From contig NC_088776.1 of NCBI RefSeq assembly GCF_954871325.1, forward strand, positions 56,523,301 to 56,587,300: a stretch of DNA of 64,000 nucleotides, given 5' to 3'. Below the pieces are notes generated by a model. The model was not told where the DNA came from and ran no database searches. It worked only from the letters and a program-made list of their open reading frames with translations. Position 1 is the stretch's first letter; each line of letters starts with the position of its first letter. A program made the position numbers and the translations under genes. Of this stretch, positions 25,077 to 38,488 are shown piece by piece. The DNA comes from Gordionus sp. m RMFG-2023 (lineage: Eukaryota; Nematomorpha; Gordioida; Chordodea; Parachordodidae).

Positions 25077-26478
25077 CTACCCTTAGTTATTAGTTACAGT
25101 TATTTTAGGCTCTAACAATTTTTCTATTAGAATATCCTTCATTTGAACAAAATATTTTGATATTCTTAAGGTTAAGGTTTGTCTGCATATAATCTTCATA
25201 TTAGGTTGCAGGGTGTTTATCAGCTCAACAAAATCTTCATCATCACAGGTTGTATATGGGTGATTTCCTTTTATTATATATTTAATAATTTGTGAATCAA
25301 ATTTATCTTTGCTGATACCTTTAAAATTTGATTTTCCACCAAAGTCAAGTTTAGTTTGTTTTAACTTACTTGATGTGGCTGAATTAATTTTCTTATTATC
25401 TATGGTTTGTTTTATATTTACGGATTGGTTAAGATGCTTTCTTTATAGATATATGTTTTATATATATAAATATTTAATTAATATTAATTATTCTTATAAA
25501 GTTAATTCATATTATTCTATATAATATTAATACAATTTATGTAAACTTACAGAGATATGTTTCCATAAATTAGCTGTGGATGACTTAGATGCTGCAATAT
25601 ACTTTTTATATGGTAGGCATAAGAGGCATTTGACAATAATATTAGTATTCCTACCAGCCTTCTCTTTTTGGAATTCAAAATATTTTTCAAAACTTGGCCA
25701 AGGAAGGTCCTTTTTTTTGCAATTATTGTAGAAGGAGAAGGTATAATTTCTTCATCATCTGACTCAGAATTCATATTGAACACTATCTAAATTAGGAATA
25801 TAATAATCAATTAATGAATGAAACATACAGTTCTAAAATGTGTCTAATTTATATACAATTTGATTATAAATAAAAATTCAGGCTAGACCAAAAAATAAAT
25901 TTCAAAAAGCAATCATTTTTTAAAATTTGATAAATGTGCTTATGCTTTTGTTAACTTGGTTCTTGTAAGTAATGATTAATAATTTAATATTAAATTCTAA
26001 AATAATCTGTCTTTGTTTTTCCTTATACTAAATTAAAAAAAATTTTTATTACGTATGATATGAAGTTCCAATGCTTGTTACTGGAAAAAAATATATTGTG
26101 CTACATTTGTAAATAAATATAATATTAAAATTATTAAATTACTTGAATTTGCTTGCAAAATTATAAAGCCCAGCAGCAATCTAAAAATTTAAGAAAAGAA
26201 AATCAATTTGAACGGGAAATTATAACAATCAGACATTTTCACAAAATTTTAAATTAATAAATTTAATTTAAAAAATAAATTTAATTTAAAATTAATTTAT
26301 CGCAACCTATTAAAAATAAAATTAATTATTTGAATATATCTTTAATAGTAACTAGTTACTTTTGGCAGTTACATTTCAAAAATTATAACTAGTTACAGTT
26401 ACTAGTTACAATTTTAAAAATATAACTAGTTACAGTTATTTTTTAGCCAAAGTTACAAGTAACTAGTTATCTTAACAT
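25077..26478 (-). mobile_element. hAT fragment with BED zinc finger (hAT3)
   Basis: Minus-strand coding remains include a BED-type zinc finger at about 25560-25680 (IIVKCLLCLPYKKYIAAS, then STANLWKHI) and a transposase middle region at about 25090-25265 (LINTLQPNMKIICRQ, then LRISKYFVQMKDILIEKLLE). A GTAAGT after the KHIS codons suggests the original gene had an intron there. The right end is full of TAACTAGTTAC motifs, which I recall as common subterminal repeats in some hAT families. The transposase is truncated after about LLEPKITVT, so the element is dead. Neither clear terminal repeats nor a target duplication were found. It lies between two halves of an A unit. Confidence 0.7.
25547..25783 (-). 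pseudogene. hAT3 N-terminal exon frame
   Basis: It starts MFNMNSESDDEEIIPSPST, an acidic leader typical of such transposases. The zinc-finger residues sit partly in a neighbouring frame, so at least one frameshift separates leader and finger. The 3' end of the exon coincides with the GTAAGT donor near 25553. Confidence 0.6.
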
Positions 26479-27348
26479 CTATATAAAACTCCCTAGACGA
26501 TCATCAATTATTTATTTATATGTGTATCAATAAAAATCAACTAGTGATATACTAGTTTATTTGCACTTATAAATATATTAAAATTTTATGAAAATTTAAA
26601 TTAGTAGAAAGCCAAATATCATGTCAAAAGCTGATTTGAATTCAAAGAAGCTTAAAAGTGAATTTTAATGAATAAATAAATAATCAACCTAGGTAGGTAT
26701 TAATGTAAGTGTTTATGTTACTGTTATAATTTATGATGGCCTTCGATATGTTAAATTAGTTTAGAATGTGGCTTTGAAAATCTTTATAAAAATTTCAAAT
26801 TAAATATAATATAATTTCAAATTAAATATAATATAATTTCAAATTAAATATAATTATTTTTTTAAATCACAATATTGTTCAATATTAATTAAATATCTAT
26901 TTTAAATTATTTTATGCTTTTAAATTTATTTTTAACAAAATAATGTGTGAAAACATTAATAATAATTTAGATCAGCTTTTTCATAAATAATTTCTTTAAA
27001 AAGATATCACGTCTTGATATATCCTCCTTCTTAAAATATTAATTCCTAACACCCCTAGGAAATTTCATATTATCTAAGAGACATATAAAATCAAATAGAT
27101 CGTAACCTTCATTTCCATTTATATGCATTCTCTTATTAATTTTATTGTCTTTTTATAAAAAATCTCCGACAAACAGATTTTTTGTATAATTTTTTCATTT
27201 CAATTAAAATTAATATAATTATCATTCAGGTCTTTAGAAGTGCAATAATGTTTATTTTTAAAATTCATTAGTTTTTAATCATAGATGTTATTTTCAACTT
27301 TTTATTTATAATTATTTTATTTATTAATATTATTATTTTACTTTTTAG

Positions 27349-27381
27349 TAATTAAAATTGGTTGTGTAAATCAATTTACAA
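27349..27381 (+). CDS. Micro-exon E13 (33 nt)
   Basis: The acceptor is TTTACTTTTTAG and the donor GTAAAATT. The frame reads IKIGCVNQFT with leading TA and trailing A. It is one of the few exons encoding Cys. Both other frames meet TAA within their first two codons. Confidence 0.74.
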
Positions 27382-27929
27382 GTAAAATTTTTTAAATATA
27401 AATGCATGCTTACATTATATCTATGTTGAAAAAGCGCTTTTTCAGCAAATTTATAAAAAATAAATAAATCCGATTTTATGTTTATAATTTGAATTCAAAA
27501 TTTATAAATTTTTAATAAATATAATAATATTTATTGATTATAAAAAGAATTATAAATATGAATAAAAAATAATTTTCTTGTCCTTAATATCTGCCGACAA
27601 AAATACCAGGAGATTAGGCATTAATTTTTATAATAAATGATGGAATGTCAACCAAATCATTGTCTGAACTCTATCAGACAATGCACTTTCTCCCGTTTAT
27701 TTAGACAACGTCTAATCACTTATTCTCTTATTTATTGACATTTTAATAAAAATATTTTTAGATATAAATTTTTTATTTTTTAGCAAAATTTATAATAATT
27801 ATTATTCTTGTCTTTTTATTTATAAGAATTAAATGGCTTTTGAATTATGGATGTTTAAATTTTTTTCAACTTTTTATTTCAATAAATATAATCATTAAAA
27901 TTTAACAATATTATCCTTTTCCTTTTTAG

Positions 27930-27950
27930 GAATCAAAGATATATTAAAAG
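27930..27950 (+). CDS. Micro-exon E14 (21 nt, shortest of the array)
   Basis: The acceptor is TCCTTTTTAG and the donor GTAAAACT. The frame reads IKDILK with leading GA and trailing G. It is four codons shorter than the typical exon but still a multiple of three. The intron before it is 548 nt. Confidence 0.68.
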
Positions 27951-28330
27951 GTAAAACTTTTTAAATATAATACATATCACCAGTTCTAACCTTACTTCTA
28001 AAAGTAGCATGCTAACATTATCATTGAGCTACTGAACTTATCAAAGATATATAGTACGCTTAATATTTATTATTTTTAAAAAGTAGCTTAACTAAAAAAA
28101 AATTTATAAATAAATTAATTTTAGTTTTTCGTTTATAATTTAATAATCTACATTTATATTAAAAAATATCAATATGTTTACTAATGGTAAAAAGAATTTA
28201 TAAAATTACGAATAAAAAATAATTTTTTACTCATTAATCGACAAAAGTATCAAGATATAATGTTAATTATAATAATAATGATTGAATATCAACCATGACC
28301 TTGGCTGAGCTTCTACTGATTTCTGTTATA

Positions 28331-28715
28331 TCTACAAATATATAAATTGAATATTATGTTTTATTTGGTAAATGAGCAGAATAATTTTTATAAATTTTTT
28401 ATCATTTTGAATAAAAATTAACAAGATAAAGTTTTGCTATTTAATAAGCCAGGCTTAAGATATTTTTTATTTGCCCCCTATCTTGAGTGTTAAAAAACTT
28501 TGGTTTGTTAAACTTTTAAAACAAAAAATTAATTAAATTGATTATTTATTTTTTTTTTAAATTATAAACATGAACATGAACATTTATATAAACTATTGAA
28601 TTAAAAATTTATATTAAAAACAAAAAAAATCAATTTAAAAAACATATAATTAAAAGAAGGGAAATTAAGAAGAAAAAAAAAATTAAAAAAAAATTATTAA
28701 AAAAAAAAAGAGGGA
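28331..28715. other. Unassigned A-rich stretch
   Basis: Long runs of A and AT with no landmark, frame or terminal repeat that I can support. It may be the A-rich border of the LINE insertion, though the orientation does not match a simple poly-A tail. Confidence 0.4.
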
Positions 28716-29765
28716 TATCTAATTAGGTGTGGTCCACGGGGCTTAATGACCCATGAATGGATATACAGTTTGAACGGCAGATTTTGATTGAAATCTTTTG
28801 GCGGAGGTAGAAACCTTCTTTTGGATTACCTGTGATTAATCGTAACCTTTGCCCTATTGTTTTGAATAATTTTAAGGTTTGGGGTCCGAATGATCCACAG
28901 GTGTCTGAGACTACCGGAGCGAATAAAATATTATTAAGGTGGCAATTTTTATTTGTTTTTGTATTCTCCGCTTTTGAGATGGAGTTGGCAGAAAAAGATC
29001 TGGCAAAACGATCAACGCAGGTATAGTCCCAAGCGAGAGGTAAACCTTGGTTTCAAGGGACTAACGAAAAACCATCCGGTCTGGTTTGATTATCGGAGCT
29101 AAGACCGGTAGGTTTCAGTGTGGAGGGAGTATTTGTAGATCTCAGCGTTCTATTGATTATTGAATTAATGGCATAATGTCTAGGAAGTCTGCCTTTTTAG
29201 AAACGACAGTGTAGGGGGTGGTGTCCTAGACTATCAATGTGAGATTCACATAGGACACAAGTCGTAGGGGTTACGATATCGCAGCCTAAGCGAAGGCCTA
29301 TAGCTATTCTGAGTTCTTCATTGGTAAGTAGTAGGCCTAGATTAGAGCTAGGGATAGCTTCTAACCATTCATATCCAAGATGGCATATGGGTGGAGTTGG
29401 ATTTATTTGATCTGATAAAAGGGTCGTGTTATGGACATCGAGTATCCATGGGGTTGAGCTTGGGTGGATAAAAAGAGATGTAGATTTTCTTTGAACAGCT
29501 TTGAAGTGTAAGTAATCGACGCAATGCTGTATCAATGGCAAATTCCAGTCTCTTTGTCTTATAGAATTGGGATGTGAGCCGTTAGGGCGTTTTTTTTCCA
29601 TAGATCTAATATCGTGTGATGTGGGTCGATAGTATCCAAGTCTCCAAGTGTATGACGAAATTTAGCAACTGAGGATAGGAAGGCTGAGATGCTCAAGGAG
29701 ATGGGAGATTGGATGCCTAATATCTCCTAGCTTTGGTGGAAGGGCAGCTTGCATCCAGGAGAGTT
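28716..29765 (-). mobile_element. Non-LTR retrotransposon (LINE) C-terminal fragment
   Basis: On the minus strand the order is a post-RT segment (ALPPKLGDIRHPI near 29720), an open stretch of 134 codons (29197-29601) ending in CVLCESHIDSLGHHPLHC, then RPDGFSLVP (about 29061-29084), LAWDYTCVDRFA (about 29005-29040) and PVVSDTCGSFGPQTLKLF further on. This series (Cys/His knuckle, R-P-D-G, W-D-x-T-x-V-D, G-P) is the tail I recall from many invertebrate non-LTR reverse transcriptase proteins and resembles a PD-(D/E)XK nuclease. The RT core is absent, there is a frame change near 29590 and stops elsewhere, so this is a truncated dead copy. It is clearly more G+C-rich than its surroundings. Confidence 0.8.
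29197..29601 (-). pseudogene. LINE tail, longest open piece
   Basis: It contains IRQRDWNLPLIQHC (compare the conserved Q-x-x-W-D motif of these proteins), NEELRIAIGLRLGCDIV and the CVLC-x9-GHH-x3-C knuckle. No ribosome-binding or promoter context is expected, since this is the inside of a degraded polyprotein and not a separate gene. Confidence 0.8.
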
Positions 29766-30029
29766 ATGATAAATTAATTTAGATTTTTTTTAATCATTTA
29801 TTATATATTTTTTTTAATCCTTAAATAGCCTCATACTTTAAATAGCATTGAAGGCAATATTACAAGGCTCTAGTTTTTGTCCCAAGATTATGATATTATA
29901 AAAAAATGTAGATTTTTTTAAACGTACAATTTTATGAAAATTAATTTATTAATTTAATTTATAATGGTTTCTTCAGAATTAAATAAAATCTAGATGTTAG
30001 CTTTTTGAATATAATGCCAATTAGTAAAG
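29766..30029. other. Unassigned stretch between LINE and gag-like fossil
   Basis: A+T-rich with no recognisable motif. Confidence 0.4.
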
Positions 30030-31470
30030 TCTTTAACAATTTATCTTTTTTATATGAGTCCTATTTTTTATAACATCGCCTCTCTTTGTATTGTCTATGA
30101 CTTCCGAAATATGTTTATCACGTGAAGTTTCTGCTGCTATACTCTATGGTTGAATTGCTTTAGCAATACTTATCAATTCCCTATAATTTCTTAAGTTGCC
30201 TTTAAACGCATTAAGGTAAACCCCACCAAGCAATGCTCTTTTTATACTCTCCTCAATGTAGGCTTCAAAGATTTTTGTTGTGCCTTTAAAGTTACTTAAA
30301 TGTGTGCAATGCCAAGAACCTATAAAATGTTCCCATCATAACCCATTAATTTGATGTAAGTTTTTGTTAAGTTTTTGATGTATTTTATTTGTTACAAGTT
30401 GCGGTATAATTGTAAATCTTGCATTATTAGGTTTAAGAGTAACTGCGTTATTCTTCTAGTCATCAAGACCATCTTCCAGGGTATTATGTTTATCAAATAG
30501 TATTTTTTATTTATATCATCACTTTTGCCACTTTCTAATTCTTCAAAATTAATTGTGTTTAAATTTTGTTTATAATTTCTATTATCCTCATTAAATTCAT
30601 TGTAGTGTAGTTGATTCATGTTTTGTCTATTATGTTGTTTATATTTCTATACGTATTATTATTATTGTGTACATTATTGTATCTGTAGTTTATATCTTGG
30701 GTTGGATCTGCTTTTAAATTTGTCTGTAATTATTGTTAAAATTTTTATTTATGTATTGATTGGAATCGTTATTATTATTTGTATTATATGTAGGGTGTTC
30801 ATCATCGTGAGATCTTCGATAAGTTTGAAACCTTCTTAATAATTGTATCTATTATTGGTGACTCGGGACGGAATCGTTGTAATAATTGTTAATCCTTTGA
30901 TTTTCAAGACTAGGGTTTGAAGGCCTGTATTGAACATGGTTATTGTAAAATTGTATGAGTTGTTTATCAATATAAAATTGATTTATAGCACTCATAACAT
31001 GTTTGAGTTGTTCCACAGTTTTGCATTTGTCATCTGTTTCTATTTCCTTAACTAGTATCTCTCTCGATATCTTATAATTTAATACCTATGTTCATTAATT
31101 CAATCTTATATTTATATCTAATTGTTTTAGAATAAGAGGACTTTAATTTTTTCGATCGCTCCTTAATTCTTGCCATCCAGTCGAAAAACTTTTCCCCCTT
31201 TAGATTGTGTAGTATTATATAATTCATTAATTTTATTGTTATTCTTAACAATTTCTGGACACTTATCTGCCGAAATGGCTTTAACTTTTTATTAGATACT
31301 TACGGGTAAGTTATTAATAATAGAATAGAATTGTTCAACTTGTCTCAAATCTTTATTTTTTTAAATATATGAGTGCATATCACCTATAATCTTGGGGAAA
31401 GACAAAAAGGCTTCTGTCTCATCCTTAGGTAAAGATACATATCTATCACCTTTGGTAGACGTAGTCATAT
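30030..31470 (-). mobile_element. Retroelement gag-like fossil
   Basis: The minus strand holds several neighbouring open pieces of hydrophilic, protein-like sequence, starting from a Met near 31470. Their arrangement suggests a gag-type capsid gene of an LTR retroelement. The copy is old and broken in several places. No protease, reverse transcriptase, integrase or terminal repeats were recognised, and the family is uncertain. The reading frame at 30392-30619 belongs to it; the + strand frame at 30618-30839 is its shadow. Confidence 0.4.
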
Positions 31471-32560
31471 AAAAAAAATTTAATTTATTTTCTTTTTATA
31501 AATTTTTTCACTATATTTATGTAAAAAATTTACTATAATAATTTGTTAATATTTAAATATCTTTATCACAATTTTTATATATTTATTTTTGTACATTATG
31601 ATAAGATTAATATTATAACTTATAGATAAACTTTTATTTTGAAACGTAAATTAATTAACTAGATAAATTCATGGCCTTTTACATGTATTTAAAACTGTCT
31701 CGTTTTAAATGGTAAAATATCCATAGTATGTCCATTGTAAAATGTCTATAATAAAATATCAATAGTAAAAGATCAAACTGCCATGCTGCACATTAAAAGA
31801 AAAAAGATCCCAATTTTAAGTTTATTTTATAATATTTAATTCAAAATATCATTGTTATATCAAACAGAAGATACTATATTGTCCTTGGAGTTGCCAAAGC
31901 TGCCACGATATTATATATAGAGAATTTAAGAATGATGCATTTTTAATAAATCATGTTCCAAAATATATATCCATTTAATAAATAATACATGGCTCACTTT
32001 ATATATCTCTTTTTGTTAACAATTTTTAAGAAATCATTAAGCAAATTATCAGTCATTTTAAAATGCGTAAAACGAAAATAAAAATGAAATTAAATATATT
32101 AAACTGAATTTTAAAGCCTTAACTGTATATAAATGTCAATTATATTTTTGTTATTGCCGTAGGACATTAAAATTTTAAAACTAAAATAAATATCAATAAA
32201 ATAAAACTAAAATTTAAAATAAATATATATAACGTGAAAGTGGAATAATAAATAAATTTTAAAAAAAAGGATATAAAATAAAAAATAATCCATATTTAGA
32301 CAAAAATATTTTACCCAAGCTCTATTAGCGAAATATTTAGACTTAGGAAATATTTAATCTAAAATTTAGCTAGTTTCAAAAATGTCTAAATATAGGCGTT
32401 AACAACACACCTTTTAATAAAAAAAATATATTCTTCCCCTAAAATAATATAGTGGGTGGTTGTGCGTTTTTGCATATTTACGCTAGTTTATCATCGCTAT
32501 AATTACTTGCACCTCAAATTAATTGTATATTAGACAAATAATAATAGATTCTAAACTAAT
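31471..32560. other. Unassigned stretch before the A units resume
   Basis: Around 31700-31770 there are several short repeats of the type AAAATGTCTATAATAAAATA. Otherwise I see no frame, terminal repeat or A-unit landmark until about 32560. Confidence 0.4.
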
Positions 32561-32876
32561 TTTAAATATATACCTATAGTACGTCTTGGTCATCACCTCT
32601 CTTCAAAAATTATTAACTCCATACATCCTAGGAATTTTATATTATCTGAAAGATATATAGAAGCAAATAGCTCCTAACTTTCCGACTTTTATTTAGATAC
32701 TGCTCCTGGTATTTCACCTGTTCTCTTATTTACCGTATTAATAAAAAAATATATATGATATACAAATTTTATTTTTTATTTCTATCAAATTCATAACAAT
32801 ACATATTTTGAGAAATAATATTATTTTTTAAAATTTATTCACTTTTGAATGGATGTTTAATTATTAATCCCACCAG

Positions 32877-32903
32877 AAAAACCTTTCCTCGAAGAATTTA
32901 AAG
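32877..32903 (+). CDS. Micro-exon E15 (27 nt, acceptor region damaged)
   Basis: The donor GTAAATTA is normal, but the usual upstream pyrimidine tract has been deleted: the sequence runs from GGATGTTTAATTATTAAT straight to CCACCAG. Using that AG, the exon is 27 nt and reads KPFLEEFK with leading AA and trailing G. It may be spliced poorly or be dead. Confidence 0.45.
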
Positions 32904-34305
32904 GTAAATTATATTAAATATAAGGACAAATCACATCAATGTTTTTAACCCCTACACTTAAAAATAACACGCCAACCTTATCGTTAATTGTTTCCAAAAT
33001 AGCCCGCTACCCAACTTATCAAAACAAATTGTGTGCTAATTTGCTACAATTTTTAAAAATTGCTGACTAAAAATAAAATGACAAATAACTTAATTATATT
33101 TTTTCTTTTACAATTTTAAGATAAACATTTATAAAAATTTAAAAAATAATATAATTATTGATTATGATGAATATACAAAATTTAAATACAAATTTTCTTA
33201 TCTGCTGAAAATCTATGAACCAAGAGATAAAGCTTTAATTAATAATGATCAATGGATTATCAAACAAAGCATTGGTTGAACTATAGCAATTTTAAAATAG
33301 ACAAATTTTTTTAGTCAATTTCTGAAAAACATTTTAATATTTCATAACTAGGGTAGGAATCGATGTGGGGTGAATTAAATTATATTTTGAGGAGTCAAAA
33401 TCTTTGGGGATTCTTTAAATATTTGCCAAATTTTTTCTAATATTTATATACTTGTCTCTGTTTTTGTTAAATGGCGTGACAATTATCTGGAACACATATT
33501 TAAACCTTAATAAATAATTATAAATGACAATCCCCATTTTCTAAACCTTGGACATTAAATCTCTATAGTTTTAATTGTCGACATGCGAGGTATTTGATTA
33601 CTCTATATTGAATATTATAGTTTTCTAAATAAATATATAGCAATTAAAATCTGTTCTATTTTTTTTGTTGGATGTTCAATCCACTGATTACTAAATAGAC
33701 TGATCATTTATTAATTTATCTTGGTTGCCCATATTAGAATATTTACATTAAAAATTCATGAAAACTTAAATTAAAGAAAATCAATAAACGTGTAACCAGT
33801 TAATTGAATTCAAAGAAGTTTCAAATTGCCTTTTAATAAATAAATGAAGTCTAGGTAGATATTTTGTATTATTGTTTCTATCTTAATTCATCATGACTTA
33901 CGAAAATAAAATCTGTTTTGAACGTAACTTTGTATTTTTTTATATAACTATGAACATTATTTTTTCCCGAACATAGGAATCCATAACACCTGAAAGATAT
34001 ATGGAATTATAAACCTCTTCAAACAACTCTTATCCTTCCCCAGCTTATTTAGATACTGACCCTGACCTTTAATTTCTTTTATTTAATTTGACTCCTTAAA
34101 TAAAATATATTTTTAACATAAAAAATTATTTCAGATAAATATTTATTTCTATTAAATTGCATTAATTATCATTTATATCTTGAGAATGGCAAATTGTTTT
34201 TTTTAAAATTGATTCGCTTTTGAATCATGGATGTTTAACTATTTTCTTTTTATTTAAATAATTATTATCTATATATTTTATTAATATTATCAAAATCCCT
34301 TTTAG

Positions 34306-34338
34306 AAATCGATAATTTTACGAACGAAAAGACAAATG
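34306..34338 (+). CDS. Micro-exon E16 (33 nt)
   Basis: The acceptor is AATCCCTTTTAG and the donor GTAATAAT. The frame reads IDNFTNEKTN with leading AA and trailing G. Frame 2 has TAA at its third codon. The next intron is the shortest of the array at 373 nt. Confidence 0.74.
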
Positions 34339-34711
34339 GTAATAATTTTTTATTTTAGAACAAATAACTAGTGTAGTTAACCCCTTATTAAAAATTACAC
34401 CCTGAAGCTATCATTATTTGCCCCAAAAAAGCGCCCTATCGAATTTAACGAAAATAAATATCGCGCTTATTATCTATCATATAAAAAGTTGCTTGATTAA
34501 AAATATATTTACAAATAAATTAATATTTTTTCGTTTTATTTAAAACGACACGATACAGGAATTAAAATATATTTTCAACATAAAAAAATTTTTCAGATAG
34601 AATATTTTTATTTCTATAAAACTATTTTCATACTGTTCACTTTTTAAAATTCATTCGTTTGAAATAAACATAACCTTTATATTTTATTAATATCATTATT
34701 CTTCCTTTTAG

Positions 34712-34744
34712 AAATCAAAAAGCTTACTCAAAATAAAATAGATG
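34712..34744 (+). CDS. Micro-exon E17 (33 nt)
   Basis: The acceptor is TCTTCCTTTTAG and the donor GTAAAATA. The frame reads IKKLTQNKID with leading AA and trailing G. Frame 1 ends in TAG and frame 2 in TAA. It has a classic AAATCAAAA start. Confidence 0.76.
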
Positions 34745-36316
34745 GTAAAATATATTTTAATATAAAGCAAATAATTAATGATGCTACCTACATTTAAAAA
34801 TGTGCGCTATCGTTATTTGCCTCAAAATAAGCATTCTACCCAATTTCTTAAAAAATAAATCGCCCTTATTACCTGTCATATTTCAAAAATTGATTGATTA
34901 ATAACATATTTACAAATAAATTAAATATTGAATTATCCAGAAAAGCATTGGCTGAACTCTAACAATTATAAAATAAATTAAGATATAAATTAATGTGGTG
35001 TAAAATAAATGCTTTTTTGGGATGTCATCACCTCTTGAGATTCTATAAATATTTGCTCAATTTTCTTTATCATAATTATTTTGCTTTCTCGATTTTTGTT
35101 AAAAGAAGCAGCAGCTCGGGCAGCTGTTTGAGATACAAATCTTTAAAATTTTCATAGTTTGGCTACTCTAACGGGATATTTTACTGATCTCTGTAGAATA
35201 TTATACTTTTCCAAGATAATAATGTAACGATATGCATCTTTTTTGTTTTTTTTGGACCGTTCTATCTACTTATGTACAATAGATAAACTATTAATTTATT
35301 TAAATGTTTATCAATAATATAAAATAGTGACAAGCCATTTTGGTTACCCATATTTATTAAAATTATTTCATGAAAACTTAAATTAAAAGAAAACCAAAAT
35401 GGCATGCCATCATATGATTGAATTCAAAGAATCTACAAGGTTTTTAAAAAATGAATAACTTTTCAGTCTTGGTGAGTATTTTATGTCATTGGTTCTATCA
35501 TAATTTATCATGAAAAATAAAATCAGTTTTAAAAGTTTGAATAATTTTTACTTTATAATTTAGAAAATTTTATTATTCAAAAATATTGTTTTAATTTTTT
35601 TTTATATTTGCTTAAATAATTTAAATAATATTAAATTAAGTTAAATACATATAAATAATTATATTTATAAGACCATATAATGTAAATTGTTTAATATCTA
35701 TTTTTAATTTTTTTAATCATGTTAAAATATTAAACTGAAGTTTTTAAGTAAAATAAACTTAAAATTATTTTAGAGTTTTTTCAAGATTTTATATTGATTT
35801 ACCCATCTAATCTAATACTACTACATATATCTTTAGGATCTTATCCAAATCTTTTAAAGATATCTAGAATTAAATAGCTTCAATCATATTTAAATATCTA
35901 CCCTACATTTATCTCCTCATATGTAAGGATTTCTTATTAAAAATATATTATCTAAATTAAAATTTTATTTAGATATTTTATTTTATCCAAATTTATATTA
36001 TAATCATTCATGTTTTAAGAAATATGACATATTGTGCAATTTATTATATTTTTAACTGATTTAATATATTTAGTACTTCAGTTTATATATCTTTTTTAAA
36101 TCAAATTAATTATCATACATTATTAACAATATATTTGAATACAATTAATCATATTATTAATTGCCTTTAATAAGGTTAATTGATTGTATTACAAAATGCT
36201 ATATTGTTCATTTTTTAAAAAAATCATTCGCTTTTGAAATATCGATGTTTAAATATTTTGTTGTAAATAATATAATCTCTATATTCTAATCTATTTTATT
36301 TTTATTTTCCTTTTAG

Positions 36317-36349
36317 AAATGATTAAATTTTTAGAAAAAAAATATCCTG
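36317..36349 (+). CDS. Micro-exon E18 (33 nt)
   Basis: The acceptor is ATTTTCCTTTTAG and the donor GTAATATT. The frame reads MIKFLEKKYP with leading AA and trailing G. Met replaces the usual first Ile. Frame 1 has TGA as its second codon and frame 2 has TAA as its third. Confidence 0.75.
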
Positions 36350-37447
36350 GTAATATTTTAATATAGGAAAATTAACTAAAGCCCTATTTTTAAAAATGAC
36401 ATGCTAACTTTATCGTTATTTGCCCAAAAAGCCACCCTTCTAAAATTCTCAAAAATTAATAGTGCCCTTAATAGCCTCCATTTTTTAAAAGTTGAGTGAC
36501 TAAAAAAATATTTACAAATAAATATTTTTTTTGTTCATAATTTAAATATCAAAATTTAAAATATAATATATTTATTAATTATAAAAAAAATTGTAAAATC
36601 TAAGTATAAAAAATTATTTTCTTGTCATTAATCTGATGGCTAAAAATCCTTGTAGTGATAAAGCTTATAATAATAAACGAATATTTATCTAGAAAGGCAT
36701 TGGCTGATCTCTAACAATTATAAAATTGATAATAATTTTCCAGTCAGTTTTGAGAAATATCCTAAGGAGTATTAACTAGGCTAGAATTAATCGATGTCAT
36801 TAAAATAAATTCCTTTTTGATATGTCTTCACATTATAAGAATTTTTAAATATTTACCAAATTTTCATAATATTATATTTACCATATTTTATCGGTTTTTG
36901 CTAAAAGACGCGAAAGATACTCGGACAGCTATTTAAACACATAATAAACAAAATTGATAAAATTAGGACACAAACTTTGGTCATAAAAATTATTTCAAGT
37001 TTTAATGACAGCCTTTATATTTTACTATTCTATATTAAACATTATACTTTTCAAAACAATAATATATTTACATTAAATTTTATGTAAAAACTTAAATTAA
37101 AACAAGCCCATAAATGTTTTTATTAATCGAAAAAATATAAACATTAAAAATAAAGTTTATAAGTAAAATATTAAACAGATCAATTTTTTCATAAAGATAT
37201 TACGTTTTGATTTAACCTTCAAAATATTTTTACTCCTAACACTTTTAAGAATTTTATTTATATATATAGAATCAAATAGCTTCTAAATACTGATCTCCTA
37301 TTCTTTTCTCTTATCTATTGACTTCTTGTTATAAAAAAAAATTTAAATATAATTTTTTTTATTTTTATCAAAATTGTGAGTGTTCGCTTTTGAATCCTGG
37401 ATCTTTATTTTTTTTATTTCAATAAATATCATCATTCTCTCTTTTAG

Positions 37448-37480
37448 GTATCAAAGTCGTACTCCCGAATGAAGTTGAAA
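37448..37480 (+). CDS. Micro-exon E19 (33 nt)
   Basis: The acceptor is TCTCTCTTTTAG and the donor GTAAATAT. The frame reads IKVVLPNEVE with leading GT and trailing A. Its core is richer in G+C than the surrounding intron, which supports coding use. Frame 2 ends in TGA. Confidence 0.76.
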
Positions 37481-38488
37481 GTAAATATTTTTAATTAAGG
37501 ACAAACCAGTGTTTTTACCGCCTATTTAAGACGCCAACTCTATCTATATAGACATAAAAGTAGCGTGTTACATAATTTAAAAATAAAAGCTACCAATTTT
37601 GACAAAAAAATTATATATATAAATTTTATATTTAAAATGTTTAAATCAACATTTATAAATATTCAAGCTTAGCATTGCTAGAACTCTGCTACTTGCCATT
37701 TTTGGTTACCCACATAAATATATTTCAATTAAATTTTATAAAAACTAATACTAAAATGTTTAGTGACTAGCTAATTTAACTTCAAAGAAACTTCAAATAC
37801 ATTATATTTATGTCATTCGTTCTATTTTAATTTATCATGGCTTAATAAATGTTGAATTAGTTTTGAACGTAGCTTTAAAAATATTTTACTATCTATATAA
37901 TATAAAATTTTATAATTTAGACAAAATATTGATCAAAATAATATATTTAATTTTTTTAAATATTTGCTTTAATTATTTAAATAATATAATACTATTTTAA
38001 ATTAAAAAATATAAATAAAATATATTTTTATAAGATCATATAATACTAATTGTTGAAGATCTATTTTTTTTATAAGTAATTTTATATAAAATTTAATGGT
38101 TGTAAACATTAAAATAAAGTTTTCACTTTTAATGTTAAATAGATCACCTTTATTATTAGAGTATATTTTTTTAAAAGATATTACTTTTTGATTCCCATAA
38201 TTTAACTCCTTACACCACTAGAAATTTTATCCATATTACATGAATATATAATCAAAGAACTTTTATCCTTAGCCCGTTACTTATCTCTTTACTTTTAACT
38301 TCTTTTATCTATTGACTTCTTATAAAAATACTTTTTCAAAATTTTATTACATATCATTTTTTTATTTTATATAAATTTTTATTAGTAATCATTCATGTCT
38401 TGAGTATTCGCTTTAAATCATGGATGTTTATTTTCATTTTATTTCAAAAATATCATCATTATATATTATTAATTTTTTTCTCTTTTAG

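Larger units (their letters stand above)
26479..28330 (+). repeat. A-repeat units carrying E13 and E14
   Basis: The unit resumes after hAT3 at the GATCATCAATTATTTATTTA landmark. A 22-base piece (TTTCAAATTAAATATAATAT) is repeated three times at 26798-26850. The unit after E14 fades out near 28330. Confidence 0.75.

Noticed and set aside
25309-25524. 71-codon + strand frame
   Set aside because: It lies opposite the hAT3 transposase remnant and its presumed intron. Hydrophobic composition only reflects T-rich sequence.
30618-30839. 73-codon + strand frame rich in Ile, Tyr and Cys
   Set aside because: It is the opposite-strand shadow of the gag-like fossil.
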